The position numbers were made by a program, and so were the translations under genes. Below, one piece after another: positions 37,473 through 50,017 of a stretch of DNA of 64,000 nucleotides. Under the pieces are notes generated by a model that was not told where the DNA came from, did no database searches, and saw only the letters and a list, made by a program, of their open reading frames with translations. Source of the stretch: Novosphingobium indicum. GTDB taxonomy: Bacteria > Pseudomonadota > Alphaproteobacteria > Sphingomonadales > Sphingomonadaceae. Location of the stretch: assembly GCF_014645195.1 (NCBI RefSeq), contig NZ_BMLK01000005.1, forward strand, positions 62,001 through 126,000, read 5' to 3'. Positions within the stretch are counted from its first letter, which is position 1, and the number at the start of each line of letters is the position of its first letter.

Positions 37473-38475
37473 ACTTGACCCCCCCTGCCCCACATCTGCA
37501 GCGCCTCGTCGAACAGGCAACCGGCCTTGGACCCATACGCGTTGCTGTAGCTGATGCCGCGCAATCGGAAGTTCTGGAAACTATGCGCGAAGCGCAGGGA
37601 CTCGGCTTGGTCGAGCCGCGTCTCGTTGGCGATCCGGAGGCGATCGCCGCGATCTGCAGCGATATCGAATGGACGCCGGCGCCTGATTGGATGGTCCCCG
37701 CCGGTTCGGGAATTGCCGCAGCAGCAAAAGCTGTGGAACTCGCCCGCGAGGGCAAGGCCGATGCAGTGATGAAAGGACATATCCACACCGACAGCCTGAT
37801 GCACGCTTTGCTCGACAAGGAACTTGGGCTGCGTGTGCCAAGCGAGCGGGTCAGTCATGTCTTCCTGGTCGACGTCGCAACCCGGTCAAGACTCCTGGGG
37901 ATTACCGACGCGGCGATCAACATCGCGCCCGACCTCAGCGCCAAGGCCCAGATCCTGCAAAATGCGATCAACCTGTTCCAACTCCTCGGGGTCGAGACGC
38001 CAAAGGCCGCCGTCCTCTCGGCGATAGAGACGGTCAATCCCGAAATCGTCTCGACACTCGATGCGGCATGTCTGACGCTCATGGCGCAGCGCGGACAAAT
38101 CACCGGCGCGCTGGTCGACGGCCCGCTCGCCTTCGACAATGCCATCTCGAGCCAGGCAGCCGCGGACAAAGGGATTGTTTCAGCCGTGGCCGGTGACGCA
38201 GACATTCTGCTCGTGCCGGATCTAGTCTCGGGAAACATCCTCGCGAAAAACCTTGAATATCTGGCGGGAGCCACTGCGGCCGGGATCGCGGTCGGTTTGG
38301 CGGTGCCGGTGGCGCTGACGTCGCGCGCGGATCCGGTGCCGGCACGGCTGGCCTCGCTCGCTGTGGCAGCGCTGATGCACCACCGCAGACCAATAACTCC
38401 GACGGCGCTGCACCCGTTCGAGGCAAGTCTTCACTGCGCGCCGCAGCCCGAGCGTGCCTGCTATCCGCTTGCGAA

Positions 38476-38479
<4 letters not shown>
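37469..38479 (+). CDS. pta: phosphate acetyl/butyryltransferase
   Basis: The product has 336 residues and is a single PTA_PTB domain: KADAVMKGHIHTDSLMHALLD, SHVFLVD, ITDAAINIAPDLSAKAQI, GALVDGPLAFDNAIS, and DILLVPDLVSGNILAKNLEY. It lacks the DRTGG and P-loop regions of large Pta enzymes. It starts at GTG 37469 in GTGA overlap with ackA and ends in overlap with the flavoprotein. Acetyl- versus butyryl-CoA preference is not decidable; pairing with ackA favours acetyl-CoA. Confidence 0.92.
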
Positions 38480-41195
<2,716 letters not shown>

Positions 41196-41197
41196 TC

Positions 41198-41587
41198 ATG
41201 AACCTCAAAATCCTCTTGCCCTTCGATATCTTCACCGAGAAAACCGGCGTGTCGCGGATTGTCGCCGAGACGCATCATGGTTCGTTTGGTATTCTCCCTC
41301 GCCGTCTTGATTGCGTGGCGGCACTGACGGCCGGAATACTGACTTACGAGACTCCGTCAGAGGGGGAAGTATTTCTCGCTGTGGACGAAGGGGTGCTCGT
41401 CAAGGCTGGTGCTGACGTTCTTGTATCGGTGCGTCGCGCGCTGGGCGGAACAGACCTTGGTCAGTTGCGTGAAGCAGTCGAGCAGGAATTTCTGACACTT
41501 GACCGCCAGGAACAGAGCCTGCGCTCGATATTGGCGAAAATGGAAAGTGACCTCATCCACCGCATGGCGAGTATTCGCAATGACTGA
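41198..41587 (+). CDS. atpC: N-ATPase epsilon subunit
   Basis: The product has 129 residues with the epsilon beta-sandwich start (FDIFTEKTGVSRIVAETHHG, HGSFGILPRRLDCVAALTAG) and a short helical tail. It lies 2 nt after atpD and overlaps atpQ. Its GxFGILPxHxD-like motif fits epsilon subunits of this ATPase type. Confidence 0.92.
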   Translation: MNLKILLPFDIFTEKTGVSRIVAETHHGSFGILPRRLDCVAALTAGILTYETPSEGEVFLAVDEGVLVKAGADVLVSVRRALGGTDLGQLREAVEQEFLTLDRQEQSLRSILAKMESDLIHRMASIRND

Positions 41588-41918
41588 CCCGTCCCGCAAG
41601 AGGCGCGTGAAGCCGCGCCAGTCGCTCAGCCGACAGGTCGGCTTGAAGGCGGCGCGAAAGCTCAAGGCACGGCGCAATCCAGGACAAGGCGTCTGGTTCG
41701 GTTTGGGAATGATGGGCCTTATCGGCTGGTCGGTGGCGATTCCGACGCTGCTGGGCGCTGCCCTCGGGTTCTGGCTGGATCAACGCTATCCGGGTAGGCA
41801 TCCCTGGACCCTGGCGCTGCTGGTGGCTGGCCTCGCCATCGGCTGTCTCAACGCCTGGCATTGGATGGCCAGGGAACAAAAGGAGATGCAGAGCGAACGG
41901 GAGGACGATCATGAATGA
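41580..41918 (+). CDS. atpQ: N-ATPase AtpQ (AtpI-like) subunit
   Basis: The product has 112 residues: a basic N-terminus, then two membrane helices (WFGLGMMGLIGWSVAIPTLLG and LALLVAGLAIGCLNAWHW). The GxWLDQ-like loop (GFWLDQRYPGRHPW) is the AtpI/AtpQ signature. Start at ATG 41580 overlaps the atpC stop. It probably assists assembly of the c-ring. Confidence 0.9.
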   Translation: MTDPSRKRRVKPRQSLSRQVGLKAARKLKARRNPGQGVWFGLGMMGLIGWSVAIPTLLGAALGFWLDQRYPGRHPWTLALLVAGLAIGCLNAWHWMAREQKEMQSEREDDHE

Positions 41919-42225
41919 AACAATGATACTGGCAGCGCCTGTGTTCCTCGGCTTTCTGCTCGGCGTATTCTTCTTTGGCGGCCTTTGGTGGACGGTGAAG
42001 AGGGCAATCCCGTCGCAACGCCCGGCACTTTGGTTTTCGGCCAGTTTGCTGGTGCGAACGAGCATCGCCATGGCGGGCTTCTATCTTGTCGGCGGCAATG
42101 CCTGGGCGCGGTGGCTGCTGTGCCTCCTGGGCTTCATCCTGGCACGGTTTTTCGTGAACTCGCTGACCCGTTCGTCAAGACCCAACCCACCCGATTTGCC
42201 AGCGGAGATCCGCTATGCGCCTTAG
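41911..42225 (+). CDS. atpR: N-ATPase AtpR subunit
   Basis: The product has 104 residues with three membrane segments and the motif LLVRTSIAMAGFYLVGGN, whose conserved arginine in AtpR is thought to face the c-subunit carboxylates. It is found only in N-ATPase operons and overlaps both neighbours, atpQ by 8 nt and atpB by 11 nt. Confidence 0.88.
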   Translation: MNETMILAAPVFLGFLLGVFFFGGLWWTVKRAIPSQRPALWFSASLLVRTSIAMAGFYLVGGNAWARWLLCLLGFILARFFVNSLTRSSRPNPPDLPAEIRYAP

Positions 42226-42916
42226 CCCCGACGATATGATCTTCTGGCAATACGGGTTCATCAAGTTCAACGCCACAATTGCGTTCACATGGGGCCTCAT
42301 GTTCGTGCTTGCCGTCGGCTCCAGGCTCATCACTCGGAAGCTCTCGACCGGTCTGCACCGATCCCGATGGCAGAATCTGCTGGAAATCATTGTCACGGGC
42401 ATCGAAAAGCAAATCGAAGATGTCGGTCTCCGACACCCAAGAAAATACATCGGTTTTCTGGGCACGCTCTTTCTGTTCCTGGCTTTGGCCAGCCTTTTCA
42501 CCATCCTCCCCGGCTATGAACCGCCCACGGGATCGCTATCGACCACGGCCGCTCTCGCGCTCTGCGTTCTGGTGGTGGTGCCGTTTTCCGGAATCAAGGA
42601 GCAGGGGCCGGGTAGCTACCTCAAGTCATATCTCGAGCCGACAGCCATCATGCTGCCGTTCAACATCATCAGCGAACTGTCGCGCACATTGGCGCTGGCC
42701 GTTCGTCTGTTCGGCAACATGATGAGTGGAACGATGATACTCGCGATCCTGCTGACCGTCACGCCGTTTATCTTCCCGGTCGTCATGAGCGCGCTTGGTC
42801 TGCTCACCGGCATGGTGCAGGCCTATATCTTCAGCATTTTGGCTACGGTCTATATCGCGGCCGCCACACGCGGCCGCACGGCCAGGTCCGTATCAACCCC
42901 AGAACCCAGAACATGA
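42215..42916 (+). CDS. atpB: N-ATPase subunit a
   Basis: The product has 233 residues and about five to six helices. ISELSRTLALAVRLFGNMMSG carries the essential arginine of the proton/sodium path (quoted here as LSRTLALAVRLFGNMMSG). The rest matches AtpB. It overlaps atpR by 11 nt and lies 24 nt before atpE. Confidence 0.93.
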   Translation: MRLSPDDMIFWQYGFIKFNATIAFTWGLMFVLAVGSRLITRKLSTGLHRSRWQNLLEIIVTGIEKQIEDVGLRHPRKYIGFLGTLFLFLALASLFTILPGYEPPTGSLSTTAALALCVLVVVPFSGIKEQGPGSYLKSYLEPTAIMLPFNIISELSRTLALAVRLFGNMMSGTMILAILLTVTPFIFPVVMSALGLLTGMVQAYIFSILATVYIAAATRGRTARSVSTPEPRT

Positions 42917-42940
42917 AACGCGGCAACAAGAGGAGGCATT

Positions 42941-43222
42941 ATGGACAGTATGACGCTCATTGGCATCGCTTCAATAGTCACCGCCGGGCTGACGATTGCG
43001 CTCGGGAGCATCGGACCCGCGCTCGGTGAGGGCCGTGCGGTCTCGACAGCATTGAGTTCGCTGGCACAACAGCCCGATGCCGCAAGCACCATCACGCGCA
43101 CCTTGTTTGTCGGCTTGGCGATGATCGAGTCGGTCGCGATCTATTGCTTCGTGCTCTCGATGATCCTCGTTTTCGCAAACCCATTCTGGAACCACGTCAT
43201 CGCACAAGCCGCGGGAAAGTGA
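42941..43222 (+). CDS. atpE: N-ATPase subunit c
   Basis: The product has 93 residues and is a two-helix hairpin. Glu30 (GPALGEG) lies in helix 1 and Glu63 in helix 2 (MIESVAIYCF), with Ser64 and Tyr68 following. Na+-type c subunits normally carry Gln at the first position plus ES/T and Tyr; here Gln is Glu and the following Thr is Val. This double-Glu form matches N-ATPase c subunits, one of which (Burkholderia pseudomallei) was reported to be proton specific. Ion choice here is therefore open. AAGAGGAGG lies upstream of the start. Confidence 0.93.
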   Translation: MDSMTLIGIASIVTAGLTIALGSIGPALGEGRAVSTALSSLAQQPDAASTITRTLFVGLAMIESVAIYCFVLSMILVFANPFWNHVIAQAAGK

Positions 43223-43225
43223 TCG

Positions 43226-44071
43226 ATGCTCATCGATTGGTTCACTGTCGGCGCGCAAGCGCTCAACTTTCTCATTCTGGTGTGGTTGCTGAAGCGCTAC
43301 CTCTACAAGCCGATCCTCGACGCACTCGATGCCCGGGAAAGGCGAATTGCCGCAGAGCTCGCTGACGCTGACGCGAAGAAGTCCGAGGCGCAAGAGGAAC
43401 GCGACCTGTTCCTTCACAAGAACGAACAGTTCGACGAGCAGCGTGCGGCGCTCATGAACGAAGCGATGGAAGAGGTGAAGGCGGAGCGTCGGCGGCTTCT
43501 CGATGAGGCGAGAACGGCGGCCGATGCGCTGAGTGCCAAACGCCAGGAAGCGTTGCGCGCCGAAGCCGACAATCTCAATGACGCCATACGCCGTAAAACC
43601 CAACAGGAAGTGTTCGCCATCGCGCGGAAGACGCTGAAAGATCTCGCCGCGGTCAGCCTTGAAGAGCGTATGACCGAAATGTTCGTCCAACAGGTGCGCA
43701 CGATGAAAGGCGGAACAAAAGAGACCCTCGCTCAGACGCTCGAAGCTGCGTCCGAGCCCGTGCTCGTCCGCAGCGCCTACGGCTTGTCGGGCGAGCAACG
43801 TGCTACGATTGAGCAAGCGCTCACGGAGACGTTCTCGGCCGATATTCCCTTGCGGTTCGAGACCGCGCCAAGCCTGGTGAGCGGAATCGAATTAATCACG
43901 AATGGACAAAAGATAGCCTGGTCCATCGCGGACTACCTCACTGCGATGGAAAAGGTGGTTGCCAGCCTTCATCAAGACAAGGATCTGGTTGATACCGCAA
44001 CCGGACCGCCGACAACGCCCAAAGCCGGATCAAAGGCCGATAAACCAAAACCCGAAACGCAACGCCAATGA
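43226..44071 (+). CDS. atpF: N-ATPase subunit b with delta-like C-terminus
   Basis: The product has 281 residues, much longer than usual b (about 160). An N-terminal helix ([19 protein letters not shown]) and a long charged coiled coil to about residue 150 are b. Residues about 170-255 resemble the delta/OSCP C-terminal domain: [19 protein letters not shown] and [18 protein letters not shown]. No separate delta gene is present in the operon, consistent with fusion. It lies 3 nt after atpE and overlaps atpA by 4 nt. Confidence 0.9.
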   Translation: MLIDWFTVGAQALNFLILVWLLKRYLYKPILDALDARERRIAAELADADAKKSEAQEERDLFLHKNEQFDEQRAALMNEAMEEVKAERRRLLDEARTAADALSAKRQEALRAEADNLNDAIRRKTQQEVFAIARKTLKDLAAVSLEERMTEMFVQQVRTMKGGTKETLAQTLEAASEPVLVRSAYGLSGEQRATIEQALTETFSADIPLRFETAPSLVSGIELITNGQKIAWSIADYLTAMEKVVASLHQDKDLVDTATGPPTTPKAGSKADKPKPETQRQ

Positions 44072-45690
44072 CAGCCAGGTCCGAAACCCTACAAAGTGCA
44101 TTCGACTCTGCATTTGCAGGAATCGGTCAGACGCGGAAGGTATTCGCACCGCAGCTGGCACCAAGAGAGGTGGGAACCATCACCAGTATTGCGACCGGGG
44201 TCGCCAAGGTCTCCGGGCTCCCCGAAGTCGGCTTCGAGGAGCTGATACGCTTTCCCGGCGACGTGCTCGGCATGGCATTCAATGTTGATGACAGTGAAAC
44301 CGGCGTCGTTCTGCTCGGCGCGTATTCTCATTTGAACGCGGGCGATGAGGTCGAGCGAACAAGCCGAGTCATGGATGTTGCCGTGGGCGAAGGCCTGCTG
44401 GGCCGCGTTATCGACCCCCTTGGCCGGCCACTCGATGGCAACGGACCGGTCGTCGCCAGCGACCGTTTGCCTATTGAGCGCACGGCACCGCACATCATGG
44501 ATCGCGCAGCTGTGACGATCCCTCTGCAAACCGGGATCAAGGTCATCGATGCGCTCATTCCGATAGGGCGCGGCCAGCGCGAGTTGATTCTCGGCGACCG
44601 CCAGACCGGCAAGACCGCCATCGCTATCGACACTATCCTCAACCAGCGCGACCAGAACGTGCTGTGCGTCTATTGTGCGATTGGCCAGCGCGCGTCCGCC
44701 GTCGCCAAAGCGGTAGCGACCCTGCGTGAAGCGGGCGCGCTCGACTACACTGTCGTTGTCGTCACCGAAGGCAATGACCCGCCCGGTCTCGCCTTTATCG
44801 CCCCATATGCCGCGACCAGTATCGCAGAGCATTTCATGGAGCAGGGCCGCGATGTTCTCATCGTTTATGACGATCTCACGCAACATGCGCGCGCCTATCG
44901 CGAATTGTCCCTTCTGTTGCGGCGCCCGCCCGGCCGCGAGGCCTTTCCCGGCGACATCTTCTACATTCACGCACGATTGCTCGAACGAGCAACCCATTTG
45001 CGCGAAGAACTCGGAGGCGGGTCGATCACCGCCCTGCCCATCATTGAAACCGAAGCACAGAACATCTCCGCCTACATTCCGACCAATCTCATTTCGATCA
45101 CCGATGGGCAGATATATCTCTCGCCGTCGCTGTTCGAATTGGGCATCCTGCCCGCTGTCGACGTCGGCAAATCGGTTTCGCGCGTCGGCGGCAAGGCACA
45201 GCGTTCCGCCTACCGCGCCGTCGCAGGCGATCTCAAGCTTGCCTATGCGCAGTTCGAGGAACTCGAGACCTTTGCCCGCTTTGGTGCCCGATTGGATGAA
45301 GCCACCCGCAAGACGATCGAACATGGACAGCGTATCCGCGCGTGCCTGCAGCAGGGGGAAGGCGCGCCAGTGCCGGTGCCGGCGCAAATCGCTGTCTTGC
45401 TTGCGGCAACCGCCAAGCTCTTCGATACCGTCGCGCTCGAGCAGATGCCCGATGCCGAGCTCGCCGTCCAGAAGGCGGCCGTGCACATACCCGCTCAAGT
45501 GCGCGAACGATTTGAAAGCGCCGGCAAGCTCAGCGACGAGGATCGCTCGACTATCGTTGAAATTGCCAGAGCGGCCGTCGCGCCTTTCCAAGCCGCGCCG
45601 AAGGCCCAGTTTACCGCAGGATCGCCCGGCACCCTAGAACTGCAGAACACTTCATCGCGGCCTGTGGCAGGCGGACGAGAACGATCATGA
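44068..45690 (+). CDS. atpA: N-ATPase alpha subunit
   Basis: The product has 540 residues, longer than typical F-ATPase alpha (about 505) by a C-terminal tail. Walker A is [13 protein letters not shown] and the conserved [19 protein letters not shown] (alpha-specific) follows, then [23 protein letters not shown] region ([16 protein letters not shown] here). The ATG overlaps the atpF stop. The tail past about residue 500 is rich in Ala and Pro and is unlike family members I know. Confidence 0.94.
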   Translation: MTARSETLQSAFDSAFAGIGQTRKVFAPQLAPREVGTITSIATGVAKVSGLPEVGFEELIRFPGDVLGMAFNVDDSETGVVLLGAYSHLNAGDEVERTSRVMDVAVGEGLLGRVIDPLGRPLDGNGPVVASDRLPIERTAPHIMDRAAVTIPLQTGIKVIDALIPIGRGQRELILGDRQTGKTAIAIDTILNQRDQNVLCVYCAIGQRASAVAKAVATLREAGALDYTVVVVTEGNDPPGLAFIAPYAATSIAEHFMEQGRDVLIVYDDLTQHARAYRELSLLLRRPPGREAFPGDIFYIHARLLERATHLREELGGGSITALPIIETEAQNISAYIPTNLISITDGQIYLSPSLFELGILPAVDVGKSVSRVGGKAQRSAYRAVAGDLKLAYAQFEELETFARFGARLDEATRKTIEHGQRIRACLQQGEGAPVPVPAQIAVLLAATAKLFDTVALEQMPDAELAVQKAAVHIPAQVRERFESAGKLSDEDRSTIVEIARAAVAPFQAAPKAQFTAGSPGTLELQNTSSRPVAGGRERS

Positions 45691-46670
45691 GCGATACCAT
45701 CGAGAGCCTGCGGCGAAAAATCAACAATGCCAGCGATCTCCAATCCGTCGTCCGGACAATGAAAGCCTTGGCCGCGTCGAACATTGGCCAATATGAAAGA
45801 TCGGTCCATGCGCTGGCCGACTATAATCGAACCGTGGAATTGGGATTGGGCGCCTGGTTTCGGGAAAACCGGGTAGCGTCCCCGATAGCGGAGAGAAATG
45901 AAACCGATCAGGCCGATGCGGTTGGCGCTGTCGTATTCGGATCTGACCAAGGACTGGTCGGGAGGTTTAACGATATTGTCGCCGATCATGCGATCAAGAC
46001 ACTTGATGCTCTGACTGGCAAAGCTCAGGTCTGGGCTATAGGCGAGCGTGTTCATGCTCGTCTCGCGGATGCGGGCCTACCGCCGGTTGGCCTTCTTGCT
46101 GTTCCCAATTCTGTCCAGGGTATCACTGCCTTTGTCGCACAGCTTCTGTTTGAAAGCGAAGGGCTTCAGGCTGACTCTGCGCAAACCAGCCTTTGGGTGT
46201 TCCATAACCGGCCCATGGCCGGAGCCCTATTCGAACCGGTTGGTCAGCGTTTGCTGCCACTCGACGCCCAGTGGCAAGACGATGTCGCAAGTATGCGCTG
46301 GCCAACAGGAAACTTGCCCCAGATCGTGGGCACCGGACCTGAGACTACCGGCGCACTCATCCGCGAATATTTGTTCATCTCGCTCTTTCGGGCCTGTGCC
46401 GAATCCCTCGCTAGCGAGAATGCGAGCAGACTGGCGGCCATGGAGCGAGCCGACAAGAACATCAGTGAGATGCTGGCGCAGTTGAATAGCGCGTTCCAGC
46501 AGTTGCGCCAGACGGGCATCGACGAGGAACTTTTCGATGTAATTTCCGGCTTCGAGGCGTTGACCACATCGAGGCCACGGCGGATGGATGGAGGCGAAGG
46601 TCAGATTCAAAGCCTGTCCGATGGGAACCGCGAGCGCGAACCGGACCGGGAAAAGAGTCCATCGGTGTGA
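45687..46670 (+). CDS. atpG: N-ATPase gamma subunit
   Basis: The product has 327 residues. The N-terminal [21 protein letters not shown] and [13 protein letters not shown] match gamma subunits, and the C-terminal [20 protein letters not shown] helix ([12 protein letters not shown]) completes the coiled coil. An extension of about 40 residues ([13 protein letters not shown] to the end) is charged and disordered. Last gene of the operon, in ATGA overlap with atpA. Confidence 0.92.
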   Translation: MSDTIESLRRKINNASDLQSVVRTMKALAASNIGQYERSVHALADYNRTVELGLGAWFRENRVASPIAERNETDQADAVGAVVFGSDQGLVGRFNDIVADHAIKTLDALTGKAQVWAIGERVHARLADAGLPPVGLLAVPNSVQGITAFVAQLLFESEGLQADSAQTSLWVFHNRPMAGALFEPVGQRLLPLDAQWQDDVASMRWPTGNLPQIVGTGPETTGALIREYLFISLFRACAESLASENASRLAAMERADKNISEMLAQLNSAFQQLRQTGIDEELFDVISGFEALTTSRPRRMDGGEGQIQSLSDGNREREPDREKSPSV

Positions 46671-46773
46671 GGCTTGGGACCATTCGCCATCCCACATGCT
46701 CGCGGCAACTTGCCAATCGCATGATTTTACGCTGGAGTTCGCCGGAGCGTGAAGCGCCCTGGGCAGACGAAAT

Positions 46774-47697
46774 TTGACTGCCGGTTCGATCACCAGACTC
46801 CTTGCCGTGATGCTGCTCTGGGCGGGGTGCTTCCCGCTCATCACCATTGGTCTTGACCTGGCGCCTCATGTTGCCTTTGCGGCCATGCGCGCTGCAATCG
46901 CGGGACTGAGCCTCATTCTGCTGGGCATTTTCCTGGGCCGGCCCCTCCCCCACGATATTCGTATCTGGATCTTGATCGTTGCTTCGGGTCTAGGTGCAAC
47001 TTCCCTTGGGTTCCTGGGAATGTTCCATGCCGCCGAATATGTTTCACCCGGTATTGCTACTGTCATCGCGAATACGCAGCCGCTTTTGACCGCGCTTCTC
47101 GCCCACAGCATCTTGCAGGAACGGCTTAGCTCTTGGGGCAAGGCGGGACTTGTCCTGGGCCTGCTTGGCGTTGTCGCTATCGCCTGGCCTGCAGTCGCTT
47201 CAAACAATATGCCCAATTACCGTTTTGGCATCGCCTATGTCGGCCTCGCGGCGACAGGGGTTGCGCTAGGCAATATCGGCATCAAGCGTCTCACGGGTCA
47301 AACCGACGCGGTCATGGCAATGGGCTTCCAACTGGCGATCGGGGCAATTCCTCTGGCGCTCCTATCATCAGCGAGCGAAGATTGGACTTCGATTTCCTGG
47401 ACAGCACAGTTTGCCGCCATATTATTCACCCTGGCCATTTTGGGCACGTCCGCCGCATTTTGGCTGTGGTTCACAGCCCTGGAACAGGTTGGCCTCACCC
47501 AGGCAAATGCCTTCACCTTCCTGGTGCCGATCATCGGCCTGGCGATCGGCACGGCTCTGTTCGGCGAACGGCTGACATGGACACAGGCCGGAGGCGCCAT
47601 TCTGATCCTCGGCGGCATCCTTCTCGTGCAGCGTGCCAGTCACAGGCCCAAGCCAAGTGACCCCTGTGGCCGGCCGAACGAGGAGAGACTACAATAG
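46774..47697 (+). CDS. EamA/DMT-family transporter
   Basis: The product has 307 residues and ten helices in two EamA repeats; the second ends FGERLTWTQAGGAILILGG. Starts at TTG 46774, with no strong ribosome site, so a downstream start is possible. Substrate unknown. It stands alone between the ATPase and the DUF2933 gene and shows no obvious link to them. Confidence 0.85.
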   Translation: MTAGSITRLLAVMLLWAGCFPLITIGLDLAPHVAFAAMRAAIAGLSLILLGIFLGRPLPHDIRIWILIVASGLGATSLGFLGMFHAAEYVSPGIATVIANTQPLLTALLAHSILQERLSSWGKAGLVLGLLGVVAIAWPAVASNNMPNYRFGIAYVGLAATGVALGNIGIKRLTGQTDAVMAMGFQLAIGAIPLALLSSASEDWTSISWTAQFAAILFTLAILGTSAAFWLWFTALEQVGLTQANAFTFLVPIIGLAIGTALFGERLTWTQAGGAILILGGILLVQRASHRPKPSDPCGRPNEERLQ

Positions 47698-47934
47698 GAA
47701 AGGGGCGAGATGGTGCGAATCTTGGAATTCGAATGATAATCCTAATGTTTGACAAGCGTTCCCGACAACCCGGGCCAGGAATGAAGCCGGTCCGATCGAT
47801 GGCGGTGGCCCCACAATTGCTAGTGCGCTCGAAATCTGAACCGCATACCGACGACTACTGTAATGGGGACGTGAATCATGCGTCTTTTTGGTTGAAGCGG
47901 ATCATCAACTGATGGCCTGAATGGGGTGCAAGAT

Positions 47935-48231
47935 ATGGACTACGAGAGACATGATCGGTCAATGGGCGCGAGGACCAACGGTTCGACCTGGCGCATCGCG
48001 CTCGCCTTTGTCGCCTTTGCCGGAATCGCGGCATTCTTCCTTCTGGCCGAACACCGGGCGCATATGCTCGGAATTCTTCCGTGGGCGCTACTACTGCTGG
48101 CCTGTCCGCTGTTGCATATGTTCATGCATGGCGGGCATGGCGGACACGACCACCTCGATCATGGAAGGAGCCGGCCCGGCACCGACACGGCAAATGACCC
48201 GCCAGCCGGTTCCGGCTCCCACCGCCACTGA
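47935..48231 (+). CDS. DUF2933 small membrane protein
   Basis: The product has 98 residues: one membrane helix near residues 20-42, then ILPWALLLLACPLLHMFMHG followed by GGHGGHDHLDHG, the DUF2933 signature (second helix plus His-rich tail). Such proteins often occur beside copper or heavy-metal genes. ATG 47935 has GGGGTG upstream; GTG 47926 is an alternative. It is followed by the ICMT-like gene 15 nt downstream. Confidence 0.82.
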   Translation: MDYERHDRSMGARTNGSTWRIALAFVAFAGIAAFFLLAEHRAHMLGILPWALLLLACPLLHMFMHGGHGGHDHLDHGRSRPGTDTANDPPAGSGSHRH

Positions 48232-48246
48232 TCCGGAGACCAGACC

Positions 48247-48915
48247 ATGCACAGCGAAGCACCCGCATATGGGCTCTGGGGTCTGGCATTCGTGAATGCC
48301 GCGATCTTCATCTTTTTCGCATTCAGCTTCTTCAAGCCGCAAACAAAGCGTGACTGGCGCTCGTTCAGCGCCTTCAGCGCCTTTCTCGTTGCTCTGTTCG
48401 CGGAAATGTATGGCTTCCCGCTGACCATCTATCTGCTCTCGGGGTGGCTCCAGAGCCGCTATCCGGAGGTGAACTGGTTCTCGCATGACGCCGGACACCT
48501 CCTCGAAGAACTGTTCGGGTGGCAGGCCAACCCCCATTTCGGGCCGTTTCATATAGCTAGCTTCGTTCTGATCGGAGGCGGCTTCTGGCTCATTTCGAGC
48601 GGGTGGGCCCGCCTCTACCGCGCGCAAAAGAACAATCTCCTCGCGACAGAAGGCATTTATTCCTATGTGCGGCATCCGCAATATGACGGGTTCATTCTCA
48701 TCATGCTCGGGTTCCTGTTCCAATGGCCGACCGTGCTGACCCTCGCGATGTTCCCGGTCCTCACCTTCATGTATGTCCGCTTGGCGCGAAACGAAGAGCG
48801 CGAAGCGCTCGCGACTTTCGGCGAAGAATACCGCGCGTACATGAAACGGGTTCCCGGCTTTATCCCGCGATGGTCGAAGTTCTCGTCCACCCATCATTCC
48901 AACCCGCCATCCTGA
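48247..48915 (+). CDS. ICMT/PEMT-family membrane methyltransferase
   Basis: The product has 222 residues with about five helices. The C-terminal core YSYVRHPQYDGFILIMLGFL then RNEEREALATFGEEYRAYMKRVPG is the isoprenylcysteine carboxyl methyltransferase-like family (SAM-binding). In bacteria these modify lipids or small membrane molecules. It lies 15 nt after DUF2933 and these are commonly paired in metal islands. Substrate unknown. The family uses SAM, which the archaeal-type synthetase at 21850 could supply. Confidence 0.88.
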   Translation: MHSEAPAYGLWGLAFVNAAIFIFFAFSFFKPQTKRDWRSFSAFSAFLVALFAEMYGFPLTIYLLSGWLQSRYPEVNWFSHDAGHLLEELFGWQANPHFGPFHIASFVLIGGGFWLISSGWARLYRAQKNNLLATEGIYSYVRHPQYDGFILIMLGFLFQWPTVLTLAMFPVLTFMYVRLARNEEREALATFGEEYRAYMKRVPGFIPRWSKFSSTHHSNPPS

Positions 48916-49018
48916 GAGCACGAGTGCCCTTGGCGGGGACGATTGTTATGGGTCGACTTGTTATCGCGAAGGACGGACCGAAGAAGTCCGCGCAGAGCCT
49001 GAAAGTGAAGAGGTGCAG

Positions 49019-49789
49019 ATGAGCACGAATGAAAAGGAGAAGCACTCTCATGCCGAGCAGCTTCGTGCGCTCCAGGTCGGGCTCAGCGCCCTGCAGCGGC
49101 AGATCATCGCCGATGGCCGCAAATTGCTGATCATTTTCGAAGGAAGGGATGCGGCAGGCAAAGACGGGACGATCAAACGAATCGTCAAGCATCTCAGCCC
49201 ACGCGAAACGCGCGTGGTCGCGCTGGGTCCACCTTCGGACCATGATCGCAGATCCTGGTATTTCCAGCGCTGGACGAGTCATCTCCCGGCCGCAGGAGAG
49301 ATCGTTCTGTTCAACCGCAGCTGGTATAACCGCGCTGGCGTCGAGCGGGTAATGGGATATTGTACAGACGCCGAGTATGAGGAATTCATGGCGACCGTGC
49401 CGATGTTCGAGCAGCTTCTTGCCCATTGCGGCATCACATTGGTCAAATATTATCTCGATATCTCGAAGTCGGAGCAGAAAAAGCGCCTTGCGGCAAGACG
49501 GAAGGATCCCCTCAAGCAGTGGAAGATCAGCCCGGTTGACGATCAAGCCACAAAGCGCTGGGACGCTTACAGCACGGCTCGCAACGAAATGCTTGCGCGC
49601 ACGCACAGCATCGCCGCACCGTGGATCGTGGTTCGAGCCGACGACAAACATCACACGCGACTTTCGCTGATCAGCGATTTGCTGAGCCGTCTCGGCGAAG
49701 CGTCACACGCCGATCATGGCCTGCCGGATCCGAACGCCGTCTTCCTCTATGACAATGCTGCGCTGGAACAGGGTCTTATCGCGCCGTGA
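49019..49789 (+). CDS. ppk2: polyphosphate kinase 2
   Basis: The product has 256 residues. Walker A is EGRDAAGKDGTIKRI, with a lid region and RSWYNRAGVERVMGYC, the PPK2 signature. PPK2 makes GTP/ATP from polyphosphate and nucleoside diphosphates. Start at ATG 49019 follows AGAGGTG. The single-domain class I size suggests nucleoside diphosphate phosphorylation. Fits the energy-stress theme of the window. Confidence 0.92.
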   Translation: MSTNEKEKHSHAEQLRALQVGLSALQRQIIADGRKLLIIFEGRDAAGKDGTIKRIVKHLSPRETRVVALGPPSDHDRRSWYFQRWTSHLPAAGEIVLFNRSWYNRAGVERVMGYCTDAEYEEFMATVPMFEQLLAHCGITLVKYYLDISKSEQKKRLAARRKDPLKQWKISPVDDQATKRWDAYSTARNEMLARTHSIAAPWIVVRADDKHHTRLSLISDLLSRLGEASHADHGLPDPNAVFLYDNAALEQGLIAP

Positions 49790-50017
49790 TGAGGACGATC
49801 CGATTGACCTGGCTCTGTCGGGGCAGCGCGCACGTTCGCCGGCTGGTTCCGACCAGCGGGAGCGTTGTAGCCCGGCAAGACCGAAGCCATGCGTCGTGGC
49901 CACCTCACAATGGTCTCGCCACGAACGCGGTCGGCCATCTTCTCCCGGCAATGGCGATCCCCGCCGCAAGGGCTTGCTCCAGTTTGGCCTTCCCGCCGCC
50001 AGCGAAGCAGGACTGAC

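Noticed and set aside
42941..43222. Calling the N-ATPase sodium specific from the ES...Y motif
   Set aside because: One Na+ ligand is changed and a related N-ATPase was reported to be proton specific; ion choice is left open.
44089..45591. 500-residue minus frame opposite atpA
   Set aside because: Antisense shadow of a conserved ATPase subunit; no family motif.
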